Source of the DNA: Gp13-AA77 sp036521995 | GTDB taxonomy: Bacteria > Acidobacteriota > Terriglobia > UBA7540 | DNA length: 24,785 bases | Direction of reading: 5' to 3' | Assembly: GCA_036521995.1 (NCBI GenBank) | Contig: DATDGR010000105.1 | Span: 1-24,785 of the forward strand | Shown: piece by piece, positions 7,646 through 15,739 of the stretch | Position numbering within the stretch: the first letter of the stretch is position 1 | Layout of the letters: the number at the start of each line of letters is the position of its first letter | Made by a program: the position numbers and the translations under genes | Notes under the pieces: model-generated | Seen by the model: only the letters and a program-made list of their open reading frames with translations | Database searches by the model: none | Told to the model about the DNA's origin: nothing

Positions 7646-8449
7646 CTAAACCAGTTCACCCTTGAGAACGGTGACCGCTCTGCCGCTGAGCCGCACCCGG
7701 CCTCCTTCGAGCCTCACGCGCACAACACCGCCGCGCGCTGAGGCTTGATAGCCGGTCAACTCACTGCGCCCGAGCCTTTGCGCCCAGAATGGGGCGAGCA
7801 CGCAGTGGGCTGAACCCGTGACGGGATCCTCGTCGATGCCAAAATTGGGGGCGAAGTAGCGGGAGACGAAATCATACTCGGGCGAAGCCGACCGGCTGGT
7901 GACAATCACGCCTCGACCCTCCACTTTCCGCAGGAGTGCGAACTCCGGACGCAGACCGAGCAGCTTCGCCTGAGATTCCACCTCCACCACATAGTCAAAC
8001 CGGCTCTTGCCGACATAGGTGGGTTCGACGCCAAGCGCGCTGATCAGTCCGCTCGGAGGAGGTGTGGCGGGCTCTTCGGGCAGTGACGGAAAGTCGAGCT
8101 CGATCCAGTCAGACTTCCGTTCGGCGGTCAAAAGACCGCTCCGCGTGTGGAAGCGTGCCGGCGCATCCGCTCCCAAGCGACCTGTCTCCCACAAGGCGTG
8201 CGCGCTGGCGAGGGTCGCATGACCGCAAAGATCCACCTCCGCCGCCGGTGTGAACCAGCGGAGATCGTACCCATCCCGCCTATCCTTGGTTAAGCGTAGA
8301 AAGGCCGTCTCGGAAAGGTTCATTTCCCGCGCTACGTTTTGCAGCCACGTCTCATCCCGCTCCACCTCCAGAAAGCAGACCGCCGCGGGGTTGCCGCGAA
8401 ACGGCGTGTCGGTGAAAGCATCGACTTGAACGATTTCGATCCCCATCAT
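7646..8449 (-). CDS. PhzF family isomerase/epimerase-like protein
   Basis: The 267-residue protein has the two-fold diaminopimelate-epimerase-like fold of the PhzF family. Visible motifs are FRGNPAAVC (17-25), the catalytic glutamate E47 in MNLSETAF, the CGHATLASA loop and GIDEDPVTGSAHC. PhzF itself isomerises a dihydro-anthranilate compound in phenazine synthesis, but no other phenazine genes are here, so this is a paralogue of unknown substrate, as most family members are. The upstream GNAT gene ends 8 nt before its start, so the two are probably co-transcribed on the minus strand. Confidence 0.92.
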   Translation of the reverse strand: MMGIEIVQVDAFTDTPFRGNPAAVCFLEVERDETWLQNVAREMNLSETAFLRLTKDRRDGYDLRWFTPAAEVDLCGHATLASAHALWETGRLGADAPARFHTRSGLLTAERKSDWIELDFPSLPEEPATPPPSGLISALGVEPTYVGKSRFDYVVEVESQAKLLGLRPEFALLRKVEGRGVIVTSRSASPEYDFVSRYFAPNFGIDEDPVTGSAHCVLAPFWAQRLGRSELTGYQASARGGVVRVRLEGGRVRLSGRAVTVLKGELV

Positions 8450-8457
8450 CTCCCCTC

Positions 8458-8991
8458 TCAGTCTCGATTCGGCGCTCGGGCCTGCGCCTTCTGATTGGAT
8501 TCGGCGGCGGCGGGCGCGATGCGCTCACCGAGATCAGCCTCCAGATAGAGAGAGCCTTCCACGGGATTCAAGCGGTAGGGCGCGATTTCCCGGAAACCCA
8601 GCGAACGATACAGGGCCCTGGCATCCCTCATGAACGGAAGGGTGTCGAGCCGCATCCTCTCATAGCCGATTCTGCGGGCTTCCGTCATAATCTCGACCGC
8701 CAAGCGCCGCCCGAGGCCCGTGCCACGAAACTCCGGGCGAACGTAGAGCCGCTTCATTTCGCAGATTTCTTCCGCTATCCGGCGCAAGGCCACACAACCT
8801 GCGAGCGCGTCGCCCTCGACCGCCAGCAACAACCGCCCCGAAGGCGGAGCGTACTCGCCCGGGAGATTCGCGAGTTCCTGGGCGAAGTTCTGAAAGCAGA
8901 GATCGACGCCGAGGCTGTCCGCGTATTCCTGAAACAGCCCCTTCGCCCCGGCGATATGCTCCGCGGACTCGGCTTGGATCACCTTTACCAT
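8458..8991 (-). CDS. GNAT family N-acetyltransferase
   Basis: The 177-residue protein is a single GNAT domain. RGTGLG (89-94) is the acetyl-CoA pyrophosphate-binding motif A, preceded by the EMKRLYVRPEF strand, and ALYRSLGFREI is the C-terminal motif B. Substrate cannot be inferred. The C-terminal 20-25 residues are Ala/Gln-rich and likely disordered. It lies 58 nt downstream of the ICL/PEP-mutase family gene and 8 nt upstream of the PhzF-family gene, all on the minus strand. Confidence 0.92.
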   Translation of the reverse strand: MVKVIQAESAEHIAGAKGLFQEYADSLGVDLCFQNFAQELANLPGEYAPPSGRLLLAVEGDALAGCVALRRIAEEICEMKRLYVRPEFRGTGLGRRLAVEIMTEARRIGYERMRLDTLPFMRDARALYRSLGFREIAPYRLNPVEGSLYLEADLGERIAPAAAESNQKAQARAPNRD

Positions 8992-9049
8992 ACTGCTCCG
9001 GATGTCTGAGGGGTCAGTCGGCTTTTAGGCTCGAACCTAGGCTATCATC

Positions 9050-9880
9050 CTACGAGACCAACCGGTTCAGCTCGGCATAGGGTACAGCCCACCCGTCGAG
9101 CGTTGTGAACGTGCCCTTCGCAAGCAGTTCGTGGGCGAAGCGCGAGAAGAGACCCAGGGCCGCTCGAGCCGGCCAGGAACCGAAGCTGACCCGCCGTACG
9201 CCCAGCCGTTCGAGTTCGGCGATCGGCGGAGTGGCTGGGCCCGCCAGGACATTGAGAGGGCCGTCGACTGCTTTGGCGAGCGCCGCAATGGTCGCCGCGT
9301 CGTAAACGCCGGGGACGAAGAGCGAATCGGCGCCGGCCCGGCGATAGGCGGTGAGGCGCGAGACTGCATGCTCGAATCGCGTTGAGGGCTCGCCGACTTG
9401 GGCGAGGTAGACGTCGGTACGGGCGTTGATCACCACATGCACGCCCAGAGACTCACCCACCTCGCGAATCCGCCTTACCTTCTCGGCGTGCCGCTCAGCC
9501 GGGACAAGTTCCGCCTCGTCGACACTATCCTCCAGGTTCAGCCCTACCGCTCCCGCCTCCACTAAAGCGCGCCCCGTTTCGGCCATCTCTTCGGGACCTT
9601 CCCCGTAACCGGCCTCCAGATCGGCGCTCACCGGGACAGACACTTTGGCGGCGATGCGCCGCACCACCTCAATCATCTCAGCGCGGCTGATCCGCTGGCC
9701 GTCCGGATAGCCTAGTGAATTGGCCACGGCAGCACTCGAAGTGGCGACGGCCGGAAAGCCGGCGTCTTCCACGATGCGCGCACTGGCCGCGTCCCAGACG
9801 TTGGCGAGCACCAGAATGCCGGGACCCTGATGGAGGGCGAGGAGCCGGTCAGCTTTTGCGGACAGAGATGGGTTCGGCAT
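9050..9880 (-). CDS. Isocitrate lyase/PEP mutase superfamily protein
   Basis: The 276-residue TIM-barrel protein resembles small members annotated as carboxyvinyl-carboxyphosphonate phosphorylmutase-like. The metal/substrate-binding SADLEAGYG (D87), LNLEDSV (E117, D118) and INARTDVY segments are present. The KKCGH catalytic motif of true isocitrate and methylisocitrate lyases is absent, with no cysteine after the LNLEDSV strand, so classic lyase activity is unlikely. It may act as a C-C or P-C bond lyase/mutase on an oxoacid, for example as an oxaloacetate hydrolase relative. dapA ends 8 nt before its start, suggesting co-transcription with the lysine genes. Confidence 0.88.
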   Translation of the reverse strand: MPNPSLSAKADRLLALHQGPGILVLANVWDAASARIVEDAGFPAVATSSAAVANSLGYPDGQRISRAEMIEVVRRIAAKVSVPVSADLEAGYGEGPEEMAETGRALVEAGAVGLNLEDSVDEAELVPAERHAEKVRRIREVGESLGVHVVINARTDVYLAQVGEPSTRFEHAVSRLTAYRRAGADSLFVPGVYDAATIAALAKAVDGPLNVLAGPATPPIAELERLGVRRVSFGSWPARAALGLFSRFAHELLAKGTFTTLDGWAVPYAELNRLVS

Positions 9881-9888
9881 GGGCGGCT

Positions 9889-10797
9889 CTAGGCACTTTG
9901 AACAGCATGCGATCTCAGCAGACTTTGGGACTCCAGCACTTTTTCCAGCTTGGCCCGGTTCCCGGAGGTGATCGGCACCAGAGGCAGACGATAGACCTCT
10001 TCAATCATGCCCATCATGGCGAGCGCGGCCTTCACCGGGATAGGGCTACTCTCGATGAAGTTGATCTGCATCAGTGGCAGGAGCCGGAAGTGGAGCCGGC
10101 GCGCTTCTTCCAGGTGGCCGTCCAACATAAGCTGAGCGAGACGTGACATCGCCCCTGGAATCTCGTTCGAGGCGACGGAAATGATCCCTGCGCCGCCCAG
10201 CGCCATCAGCGGAAAGGTGAAAGCGTCATCGCCCGAGAGCACGCGAAAGTCCGCCGGCGCCTGGGCCAGTACGTCCATCTGCTGCGTGATGCTCCCGGAG
10301 GCTTCCTTGATGGCAGTAATGTTCGGAATCCTAGCGAGGCGCGCCACGGTAGCGGGCTCGATATTCGAAGAGGTCCGTCCCGGCACGTTGTAGAGGACAA
10401 GGGGCAAGTCGATGGCTTCGGCAATGGCCTTGAAGTGCTGGTAGAGTCCTTCCTGGGTCGGCTTGTTGTAGTAGGGAGCGGCGGAAAGGATAGCTTGCAC
10501 CCCGAGTCTCGCTACCTCCTGCGCGGTCTGCACTACTTTGCTGGTATTGTTTCCTGTGACGCCAGGTACCACCGGCACTCGTCCGTTCACTTCCTCGAGC
10601 ACCACACGAATCACGTCGAGGTACTCGCCATGCTCCAGGGTGGGAGTCTCACCCGTGGTTCCACAGGGGACCAGGAAGTGAATCCCCTCTTGAAGCTGAA
10701 ACTGCACCAGCCGGCGCAAGGCCTCAACGTCTACGCTACTGTCCCGCTGGAAAGGCGTGACCAGCGCCGTGCCACATCCGCGAAGATCGAGAGTCAT
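9889..10797 (-). CDS. dapA: 4-hydroxy-tetrahydrodipicolinate synthase
   Basis: The 302-residue enzyme condenses pyruvate with aspartate semialdehyde, the first step of the diaminopimelate/lysine branch. The Schiff-base lysine is K164 (AIKEASG); T47, T48, Y110, Y136 and R141 match E. coli T44, T45, Y107, Y133 and R138 with a constant offset of 3. ATG 10797 overlaps the dapB stop as TGATG and is preceded by AGGAGG (10805-10810 on the plus coordinates) with 7 nt spacing. The frame stays open for 25 more codons upstream inside dapB, which are not used. The order dapB then dapA, translationally coupled, agrees with a lysine/peptidoglycan role. Confidence 0.97.
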   Translation of the reverse strand: MTLDLRGCGTALVTPFQRDSSVDVEALRRLVQFQLQEGIHFLVPCGTTGETPTLEHGEYLDVIRVVLEEVNGRVPVVPGVTGNNTSKVVQTAQEVARLGVQAILSAAPYYNKPTQEGLYQHFKAIAEAIDLPLVLYNVPGRTSSNIEPATVARLARIPNITAIKEASGSITQQMDVLAQAPADFRVLSGDDAFTFPLMALGGAGIISVASNEIPGAMSRLAQLMLDGHLEEARRLHFRLLPLMQINFIESSPIPVKAALAMMGMIEEVYRLPLVPITSGNRAKLEKVLESQSLLRSHAVQSA

Positions 10798-11534
10798 CAG
10801 CGTTCCTCCTTCCCACCATTCGATGCGAACAGGTCCGCGAAAGTGAACAAGCCCTTCTTGCCGATCACCCATCGCGCCGCGTAGAGCGCGCCCTCGGCAA
10901 AACCCTGGCGTCCGCGGGCGGTATGCCGCAGGATCACCGTATCGGCTTCGGAATCGAATCCGAGCTCGTGAGTGCCCGGCACGTGGCCGGTCCGGATGCT
11001 TCCCACGGCGATCTCGCGCTCGCCGAACGCCGGCTGCACCCGGCGCTTGAGCTCCAAAGCGGTCCCCGAAGGTGCGTCCTTCTTGAAGCGATGATGGGTC
11101 TCGATGATGTAGGGCTCATACATGGGAAAACCGGCGAAGACTCTGGCCGCGGCCTCGGCCGCCCGGAAGAACAATTGCGCTCCCACCGAAAAGTTGGAGC
11201 CGTACACCAGTCCGATTCCAGCGCTTTGCACCAGGTCGCGAACCTGGTCCCGGTGCTCGCTCCAACCCGTGGTGCCCACCACCAGGTTGCATCCAAGAGC
11301 GGCCACGCCGCGGATATTGTCGAGCACCGCGTCGGGCGTGGTGAAGTCGATGGCAACGTCGATGCTCCGGAAGTTCGCGGTCGTGAACCCGTTTCCATTG
11401 CGATTCGACCCGGTTGTGAGGACCAGCCGTACCTCGAAGCCTCGCGCCTGCGCGATCTGCGCCACGGCCTTGCCCATCCTGCCGTAACCGAGTAACGCCA
11501 AGTTAAAGGGCGTGTTGGGGTTAGCGCCATCCAT
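10797..11534 (-). CDS. dapB: 4-hydroxy-tetrahydrodipicolinate reductase
   Basis: The 245-residue NAD(P)H-dependent reductase follows DapA in diaminopimelate synthesis. GYGRMG (16-21) is the Rossmann nucleotide motif, AIDFTTPDAV and GTTGW are family motifs, and ETHHRFKKDAPSGTA carries the catalytic His (H147) and Lys (K151) corresponding to E. coli H159 and K163. The protein is shorter than the 273-residue E. coli enzyme, as in many non-proteobacterial forms. Its stop overlaps the dapA start by one base. The 453 nt upstream, toward asd, hold a duplicated element and no gene, so dapB may have its own promoter there. Confidence 0.96.
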   Translation of the reverse strand: MDGANPNTPFNLALLGYGRMGKAVAQIAQARGFEVRLVLTTGSNRNGNGFTTANFRSIDVAIDFTTPDAVLDNIRGVAALGCNLVVGTTGWSEHRDQVRDLVQSAGIGLVYGSNFSVGAQLFFRAAEAAARVFAGFPMYEPYIIETHHRFKKDAPSGTALELKRRVQPAFGEREIAVGSIRTGHVPGTHELGFDSEADTVILRHTARGRQGFAEGALYAARWVIGKKGLFTFADLFASNGGKEER

Positions 11535-11666
11535 GGACGTGAGCGTCAGACGGAGTCAAGGGTGCATCGATCGATCGTGTGCCCCGCTCATAAATCAAGT
11601 CGTGTGTTTTCAAATAGATACCTGCGCTGGGGTTCTTGTCCCTGTTGTTTCGACTTCGCCTGACGG

Positions 11667-11770
11667 ACTGGCCTCCGGCCACTCTCATTGACCGAGCGGC
11701 CTCGGGACCTCTATTGATTCCAAAGGACATTCCGGCTTCGTTCCTGGAGATGGTGGGGCCCACGGTCAAT
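11667..11770. repeat. Intergenic repeat, copy 1 (asd-dapB spacer)
   Basis: A 37-nt core (11722-11758) is identical to the core at 11901-11937. Similarity extends on both sides, from about 11667 to 11770, at roughly 70-75%. The offset between copies is 179 nt, not a multiple of three. Read on the minus strand, both copies translate to a shared ISRNEAGMSF peptide in different frames. Codon-level evidence for a real protein is lacking: there is no ribosome-binding site or family. Confidence 0.7.
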
Positions 11771-11845
11771 GAGCCTGGAGCCATCCCCCGATTTGGACGC
11801 GCCTCGTCTGGACCGATCTCGAGTTCGCCGCCACCGAATTGGTTG

Positions 11846-11950
11846 ACTTTCTTCCGCCCGGTCTCATTGACGCGAGGCCTTGAGTCTCCCTGCTGATTCT
11901 AAAGGACATTCCGGCTTCGTTCCTGGAGATGGTGGGGTTCACGGTCAATA
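11846..11950. repeat. Intergenic repeat, copy 2 (asd-dapB spacer)
   Basis: This is the second copy of the element described at 11667-11770, with the identical core at 11901-11937 and diverged flanks that share TCTCATTGAC (from 11862) and CACGGTCAAT. It ends about 40 nt before the asd stop codon. A third, much more degenerate relative may lie near 11590-11650, where the minus-strand translation reads NPSAGIYLKT, but that match is weak. The rest of the 11535-11987 gap shows only a 10-nt palindrome CGATCGATCG at 11568-11577, about 35 nt upstream of dapB, and no gene. Confidence 0.7.
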
Positions 11951-11987
11951 GCACCGGACCCGTCTTCGCCGATTAGGGCACCGACGA

Positions 11988-13046
11988 TCAATCCAAGTAC
12001 CCTTCCGCCTTCATCAATTCGCCATTCAGGATGGCAGCCCCGGCCGCCCCCCGGATGGTGTTGTGGCTCAACACAACGTACTTGAAGTCGAGCACCGGGC
12101 AGGGGCGCACCCGCCCGATCACCGCCGCCATCCCGCCCTCCGTGTTCACGTCAAACTTGGGTTGCGGCCGGTCGGCCTCTTCGCGTAGGACGATGGGCCG
12201 CCGGGGGGCGGAAGGCAGGTCCCGAACTTCTGGCGCGGCGCGGAAATCCTGCCAGGCCGCCAGCAGCTCCTCCCGGGATGCCTTGCTGCGGAGCGCCACG
12301 GAGACCGTCTCGGTGTGGCCATCCTCCACCATCACCCGGTTACAGTGGGCGCTGACGGCGAAGTCGCCGGGCTGCACCTGCCCGTCAGTCAGGCTTCCGA
12401 GCAGCTTCTGGGTCTCGGCCTCGACCTTCTCCTCCTCGCCCCCGATGTAAGGGATCACGTTGCCGAGAATGTCGAGGGTGGGCACGCCAGGATAGCCGGC
12501 GCCGGAGACGGCCTGCATGCTGGTCATGATCACCTTGGCGAGGCCAAAAGCGTTGATCAGCGGGCGCAGCGACATCACCAGACCTATGGCGGTACAGTTC
12601 GGGTTCGTCACGATCATCCCGCCCCAGCCACGGTCGCGACGCTGGGTCCGGATTAGGCCCAGGTGATCAGAATTCACCTCCGGGATCACCAGCGGCACAT
12701 CGGGTGCCATGCGGTAAGAGGACGAATTCGAGACCACGGCGTGACCCGCGCGGGCAAAGGCTCCTTCCACTTCACCTGCCACCTTGCCGTCGAGCGAAGC
12801 AAAAAGCAGTTGGGGAGCCTTTCCGTCCGGCACACACTCATACACCGGCAATTCGCGCGCGCCAGCGGGCATCGGGTCGCGCAAGCGCCAGTTGCAGGCT
12901 TCGGCGTAGACCTTGCCGGCCGACCGGTCCGAGGCTCCCAGCCACTTCACCTCGAACCAGGGATGGTTTTCGAGCAGGCTGACGAGCCGCTGTCCCACCA
13001 TTCCGGTGGCGCCGAGAATTCCGACTTCGAGCTTCTTGGTGGTCAT
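11988..13046 (-). CDS. asd: Aspartate-semialdehyde dehydrogenase, archaeal/fungal type
   Basis: The 352-residue enzyme reduces aspartyl phosphate to aspartate semialdehyde for lysine, threonine and methionine synthesis. GATGMVGQR (12-20) binds NADP, C151 in NPNCTAIG is the catalytic cysteine, SGAGYPG (181-187) and SAHCNRV (catalytic H234) are conserved. The NPNC form and the VMVEDGHTE segment place it in the archaeal/yeast subfamily rather than the SNASCTTN or NCST classes of most bacteria. The frame extends 25 codons upstream to 13121, but those codons encode a hydrophobic leader that runs into a palindromic element; ATG 13046 gives the usual TTKKLEVGILGATG start. No clear Shine-Dalgarno sequence is visible. 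Confidence 0.96.
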   Translation of the reverse strand: MTTKKLEVGILGATGMVGQRLVSLLENHPWFEVKWLGASDRSAGKVYAEACNWRLRDPMPAGARELPVYECVPDGKAPQLLFASLDGKVAGEVEGAFARAGHAVVSNSSSYRMAPDVPLVIPEVNSDHLGLIRTQRRDRGWGGMIVTNPNCTAIGLVMSLRPLINAFGLAKVIMTSMQAVSGAGYPGVPTLDILGNVIPYIGGEEEKVEAETQKLLGSLTDGQVQPGDFAVSAHCNRVMVEDGHTETVSVALRSKASREELLAAWQDFRAAPEVRDLPSAPRRPIVLREEADRPQPKFDVNTEGGMAAVIGRVRPCPVLDFKYVVLSHNTIRGAAGAAILNGELMKAEGYLD

Positions 13047-13114
13047 GGAGATTATTCTGACACAGACGAGCAGAGCCGCAAACAAGAGCCCGGAGAAAGG
13101 CCAGGCTACGAATC

Positions 13115-13196
13115 CTGTCATCCTTAGGAACCACAGGCGACGAAAAATCTCTGTATTTGAAAAACGGAGATCCTTCGCTAGCGCTCAGGATGAGAG
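13115..13196. repeat. Palindromic element upstream of asd
   Basis: The left arm (13115-13153) and right arm (13165-13196) are imperfect inverted copies sharing TCATCCT/AGGATGA ends and an ATCTC/GAGAT inner word around an 11-nt spacer. It fills the space between the M20 peptidase stop (13224) and the asd start (13046), where an asd promoter or leader would be expected. It resembles the short inverted elements with AGGATGA ends that recur in many large environmental bacterial genomes. It has no coding capacity. Confidence 0.65.
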
Positions 13197-13223
13197 GCCA
13201 CGCTCAAGAACAGCGCGGCAAAA

Positions 13224-14243
13224 TTAGGAAATTGAGACAATACCCAAGCCCATCAGCTCTCGCACCAGTCCGGCGTAGATGTCCACAGCCTTGACGAGAT
13301 CCGCCTTTGCCACCTTTTCGTTCTCCGTGTGCGCTTCGTGAATGCTGCCCGGACCAATCAGCAGCGGCCGGCCCCAATTGCCGAGAGCAGGCAGATCGGT
13401 GGTAAAGGAGACCACCTGGGTTTCAAAGCGCTCAATGGCTTCCATTTTGAATGGCGGTGTCTCCCGCACCAGCTTGAGCTCGCCACGTCCTGCGACCAGA
13501 TTCTCCACTTGCCTGCGTAATCCAGGGGAATCCGGAGGCTCGGGGACGGTTCGGTACATAATGTCCGCCTCGGCGTGGTCGGGGACCACGTTGGCCGCGC
13601 GGCCGCCCGCGATAATACCGATGTTCAAGCTCGCCGGACCGAAGAGGGGGTCGCGGGGCAAAGGCAGGCGGCGCAGGTCGCCCAGAATGACCAGCAGTTT
13701 TTCGATGGCCGACTCGCCCAGCTCAGCATAAGCCGAATGCGCCGTGCGGCCGTGCGCTTCGATCCGCAGCCAAAGCATACCCTTGGTGCCGGTCGTCAAG
13801 CGGTTTTCGGTCGGCTCCCCGTTGATGATGTATTCCGGGCCGGGAGACAGGAGATTGGCCGCGCGTGCGCCGTCACTGACGGTCTCCTCGCCCACCATGA
13901 ACAACAGCCCTAGGTCGGTGAGGCCTTCGCCGAGCAAGCGCGTCGCAGCCGTCACCTGGGCGGCGAGGATGCCCTTGGCGTCGCAAGCCCCGCGTCCGTA
14001 AATGAATTCCGCGTCCTCGCGCACCGGAAAGAAGGGCGGGACGGTGTCCATGTGCGTGCTCAAGACCACCCTGGGCTTTCCCTTGACGGCGAAGACGTTG
14101 TACCGGTCCGGGGAGACCGGCTGGGTCGCCACCGCAAAGCCGGTGCCGCCGAGGTAGTCCCGCATAAACTCTGCGCAGGGGCCTTCCTGGCCCGTCACAG
14201 AGTTGATGTTCACGAGCGTTTTGGTGAGCTCGAAGAGGTCCAT
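13224..14243 (-). CDS. M20 family metallopeptidase (ArgE/DapE/ACY1-like deacylase)
   Basis: The 339-residue protein has the co-catalytic two-zinc site of the M20 family: H64 and D66 in STHMDTVP, bridging D88 in YGRGACDAKG, general base E119 with metal ligand E120 in VGEETVSDG, E143 in NGEPTENR, and a late His in HEAHTENE. The TAHSAYAELGESAIEKL segment begins the lid domain. The family removes N-acyl groups from amino acids (DapE, ArgE, LysK). Position directly before asd-dapB-dapA makes a succinyl-DAP desuccinylase role attractive, but the motifs cannot separate it from acetylornithine deacetylase. ATG 14243 matches the usual MDLFELTKTLVNI start; an ATG 13 codons upstream is possible. Confidence 0.9.
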   Translation of the reverse strand: MDLFELTKTLVNINSVTGQEGPCAEFMRDYLGGTGFAVATQPVSPDRYNVFAVKGKPRVVLSTHMDTVPPFFPVREDAEFIYGRGACDAKGILAAQVTAATRLLGEGLTDLGLLFMVGEETVSDGARAANLLSPGPEYIINGEPTENRLTTGTKGMLWLRIEAHGRTAHSAYAELGESAIEKLLVILGDLRRLPLPRDPLFGPASLNIGIIAGGRAANVVPDHAEADIMYRTVPEPPDSPGLRRQVENLVAGRGELKLVRETPPFKMEAIERFETQVVSFTTDLPALGNWGRPLLIGPGSIHEAHTENEKVAKADLVKAVDIYAGLVRELMGLGIVSIS

Positions 14244-14340
14244 TTCCAAAGTCAGCAGCTCTCCGCGGTCCGGCTTCCGCAAAGGCTCACACGCGCGGCG
14301 AGTGATGACTCCCGGCAGCGTTCGAGGGTGTTCATCATAC

Positions 14341-15720
14341 CTACTTACCGACGCAGAAACTCGAGAAAATTACGCCGAGGACGTCCTCCACTGCGGTGGC
14401 GCCGGTGAGGGCGTCGAGCGCATGGAGCGCGTCGTACAGATCGAGCAGCAGCATCTCGTGATGGACGTGGTCTTGCGCCGCCTCCTGAGCGCGCCCGAGC
14501 GCGCTGAGCGATTCACGAATGAGCTGCTGATGCCGGAGGTTCGTAATGAGCGTGCCGCCCGGACTGAGGTCGCGGGCAGGCGCGGCGAGATCGAGCAGTT
14601 TCGCCTTCAGCGCCGGGACGCCTTCTCCCGTGAGAGCCGAGGTCCAGACGACGACCGCCCCAGTTGCGGCCAGGGCCGCCACCGCGGCCTCATTCAGTGA
14701 GCGCGGAAGGTCGCTCTTATTGCAGGCGACGAGCAGCGCCCCGAGCGGCCGCAAACGATTCAGGAGTGCGCCATCTTCGACCGTCCATTCCTGGGAGGCA
14801 TCGACAACGAGCAGGCGCAAGTCAGAATCGGCGATGGCCTGCAGCGTCTTGCGCACGCCGATCTGTTCGGCCTCGTCAGTGCTTTGGCGGATGCCGGCGG
14901 TGTCCACCAGGCGCAGCGGGATTCCATCGATGGCGGCGCTCTCGGACACCAGGTCGCGCGTGGTGCCGGGCGTAGCCGTGACGATGGCGCGCTCCTCGTT
15001 GAGAAAACGGTTAAACAGGCTCGACTTGCCGACGTTCGGCCGCCCCACGATGGCCAGGCTGAGGCCGTCGCGCACCACGCGGCCATACTCGTAACCAGCG
15101 GCAAGCTGCTCGAGGTCGCCGCGAATGGCATCGAGGCTTCGCTGAATCTCGTCCCAACCGGAAAACGGTAGGTCATCCTCGGCGAAATCGATGCCAGCTT
15201 CCAGACGTGCGATGAGATCGATCAGCGCCTGTTTGGGGGGCCGGAGGCGCGCGGAGACGGCGCCCTCCATCTGCTGCGCCGCGAGCTGAGCCTGGTACAG
15301 CGTGCGGGACTCGATCAGGTCCCGTATGGCCTCAGCCTGAGTGAGATCGAGCCGGCCGTTGAAGAAGGCTCGCAGGGTGAACTCGCCGGGTTCGGCCAGG
15401 CGCGCTCCGCGCGCGAGGGAGCATTCCAGCAGGTAAGCGAGGATAACAGGCGCGCCGTGGCACGAGATTTCGGCCACGTCCTCACCCGTGTAAGAGCGCG
15501 GGCGGCGAAACACCGTCACCACAACTTCATCGAGCACGCGTCCCGACTTCGGGTCGCGAAACTCCCCCAGCGCCGCATGCTGGCTTTCGAGGGGAAGGTT
15601 GGGGAGGCGAATGAGATCACAAGTGATCTCGATGGCGTGCTCGCCCGAGAGCCGCATCACCCCGATGCCGCCTCGGCCTGGCGGCGTGGCAACGGCTGTA
15701 ATCGTGTCTTCGGAAGGCAT
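14341..15720 (-). CDS. mnmE: tRNA uridine-5-carboxymethylaminomethyl(34) synthesis GTPase MnmE
   Basis: The 459-residue GTPase works with MnmG to modify the wobble uridine of certain tRNAs. Order: N-terminal folate-binding domain (1-120, with TPPGRGGIGVMRLSG and the GEFTLRAFFNGRLDLTQAEA segment), helical domain, and an inserted G domain with G1 GRPNVGKSS (226-234), TTRD (253-256), DTAG (273-276) and NKSD (334-337). The C-terminal FCVGK carries the catalytic cysteine. Length matches the family. It is the last gene of the rpmH-rnpA-yidD-yidC-khpB-mnmE block common near bacterial origins. Confidence 0.98.
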   Translation of the reverse strand: MPSEDTITAVATPPGRGGIGVMRLSGEHAIEITCDLIRLPNLPLESQHAALGEFRDPKSGRVLDEVVVTVFRRPRSYTGEDVAEISCHGAPVILAYLLECSLARGARLAEPGEFTLRAFFNGRLDLTQAEAIRDLIESRTLYQAQLAAQQMEGAVSARLRPPKQALIDLIARLEAGIDFAEDDLPFSGWDEIQRSLDAIRGDLEQLAAGYEYGRVVRDGLSLAIVGRPNVGKSSLFNRFLNEERAIVTATPGTTRDLVSESAAIDGIPLRLVDTAGIRQSTDEAEQIGVRKTLQAIADSDLRLLVVDASQEWTVEDGALLNRLRPLGALLVACNKSDLPRSLNEAAVAALAATGAVVVWTSALTGEGVPALKAKLLDLAAPARDLSPGGTLITNLRHQQLIRESLSALGRAQEAAQDHVHHEMLLLDLYDALHALDALTGATAVEDVLGVIFSSFCVGK

Positions 15721-15739
15721 GGCCAGCGCCGAGGTTACG

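Noticed and set aside
9026..9039. GGTTCGAGCC-like sequence on the minus strand resembling a tRNA T-arm
   Set aside because: No acceptor, D or anticodon stems can be drawn around it in the 58-nt spacer; a chance short palindrome is more likely.
11521..11784. Two small minus-strand frames (11521-11784 and 11766-11954) sharing ISRNEAGMSF
   Set aside because: They are not called as genes: frames differ, no ribosome-binding sites are seen, and the similarity is explained by a DNA repeat. Kept as a repeat finding.
13047..13121. Longer asd start giving a hydrophobic leader that looks like a signal anchor
   Set aside because: Asd is cytoplasmic and the extension runs into a palindromic element; the internal ATG gives the family-standard N-terminus.
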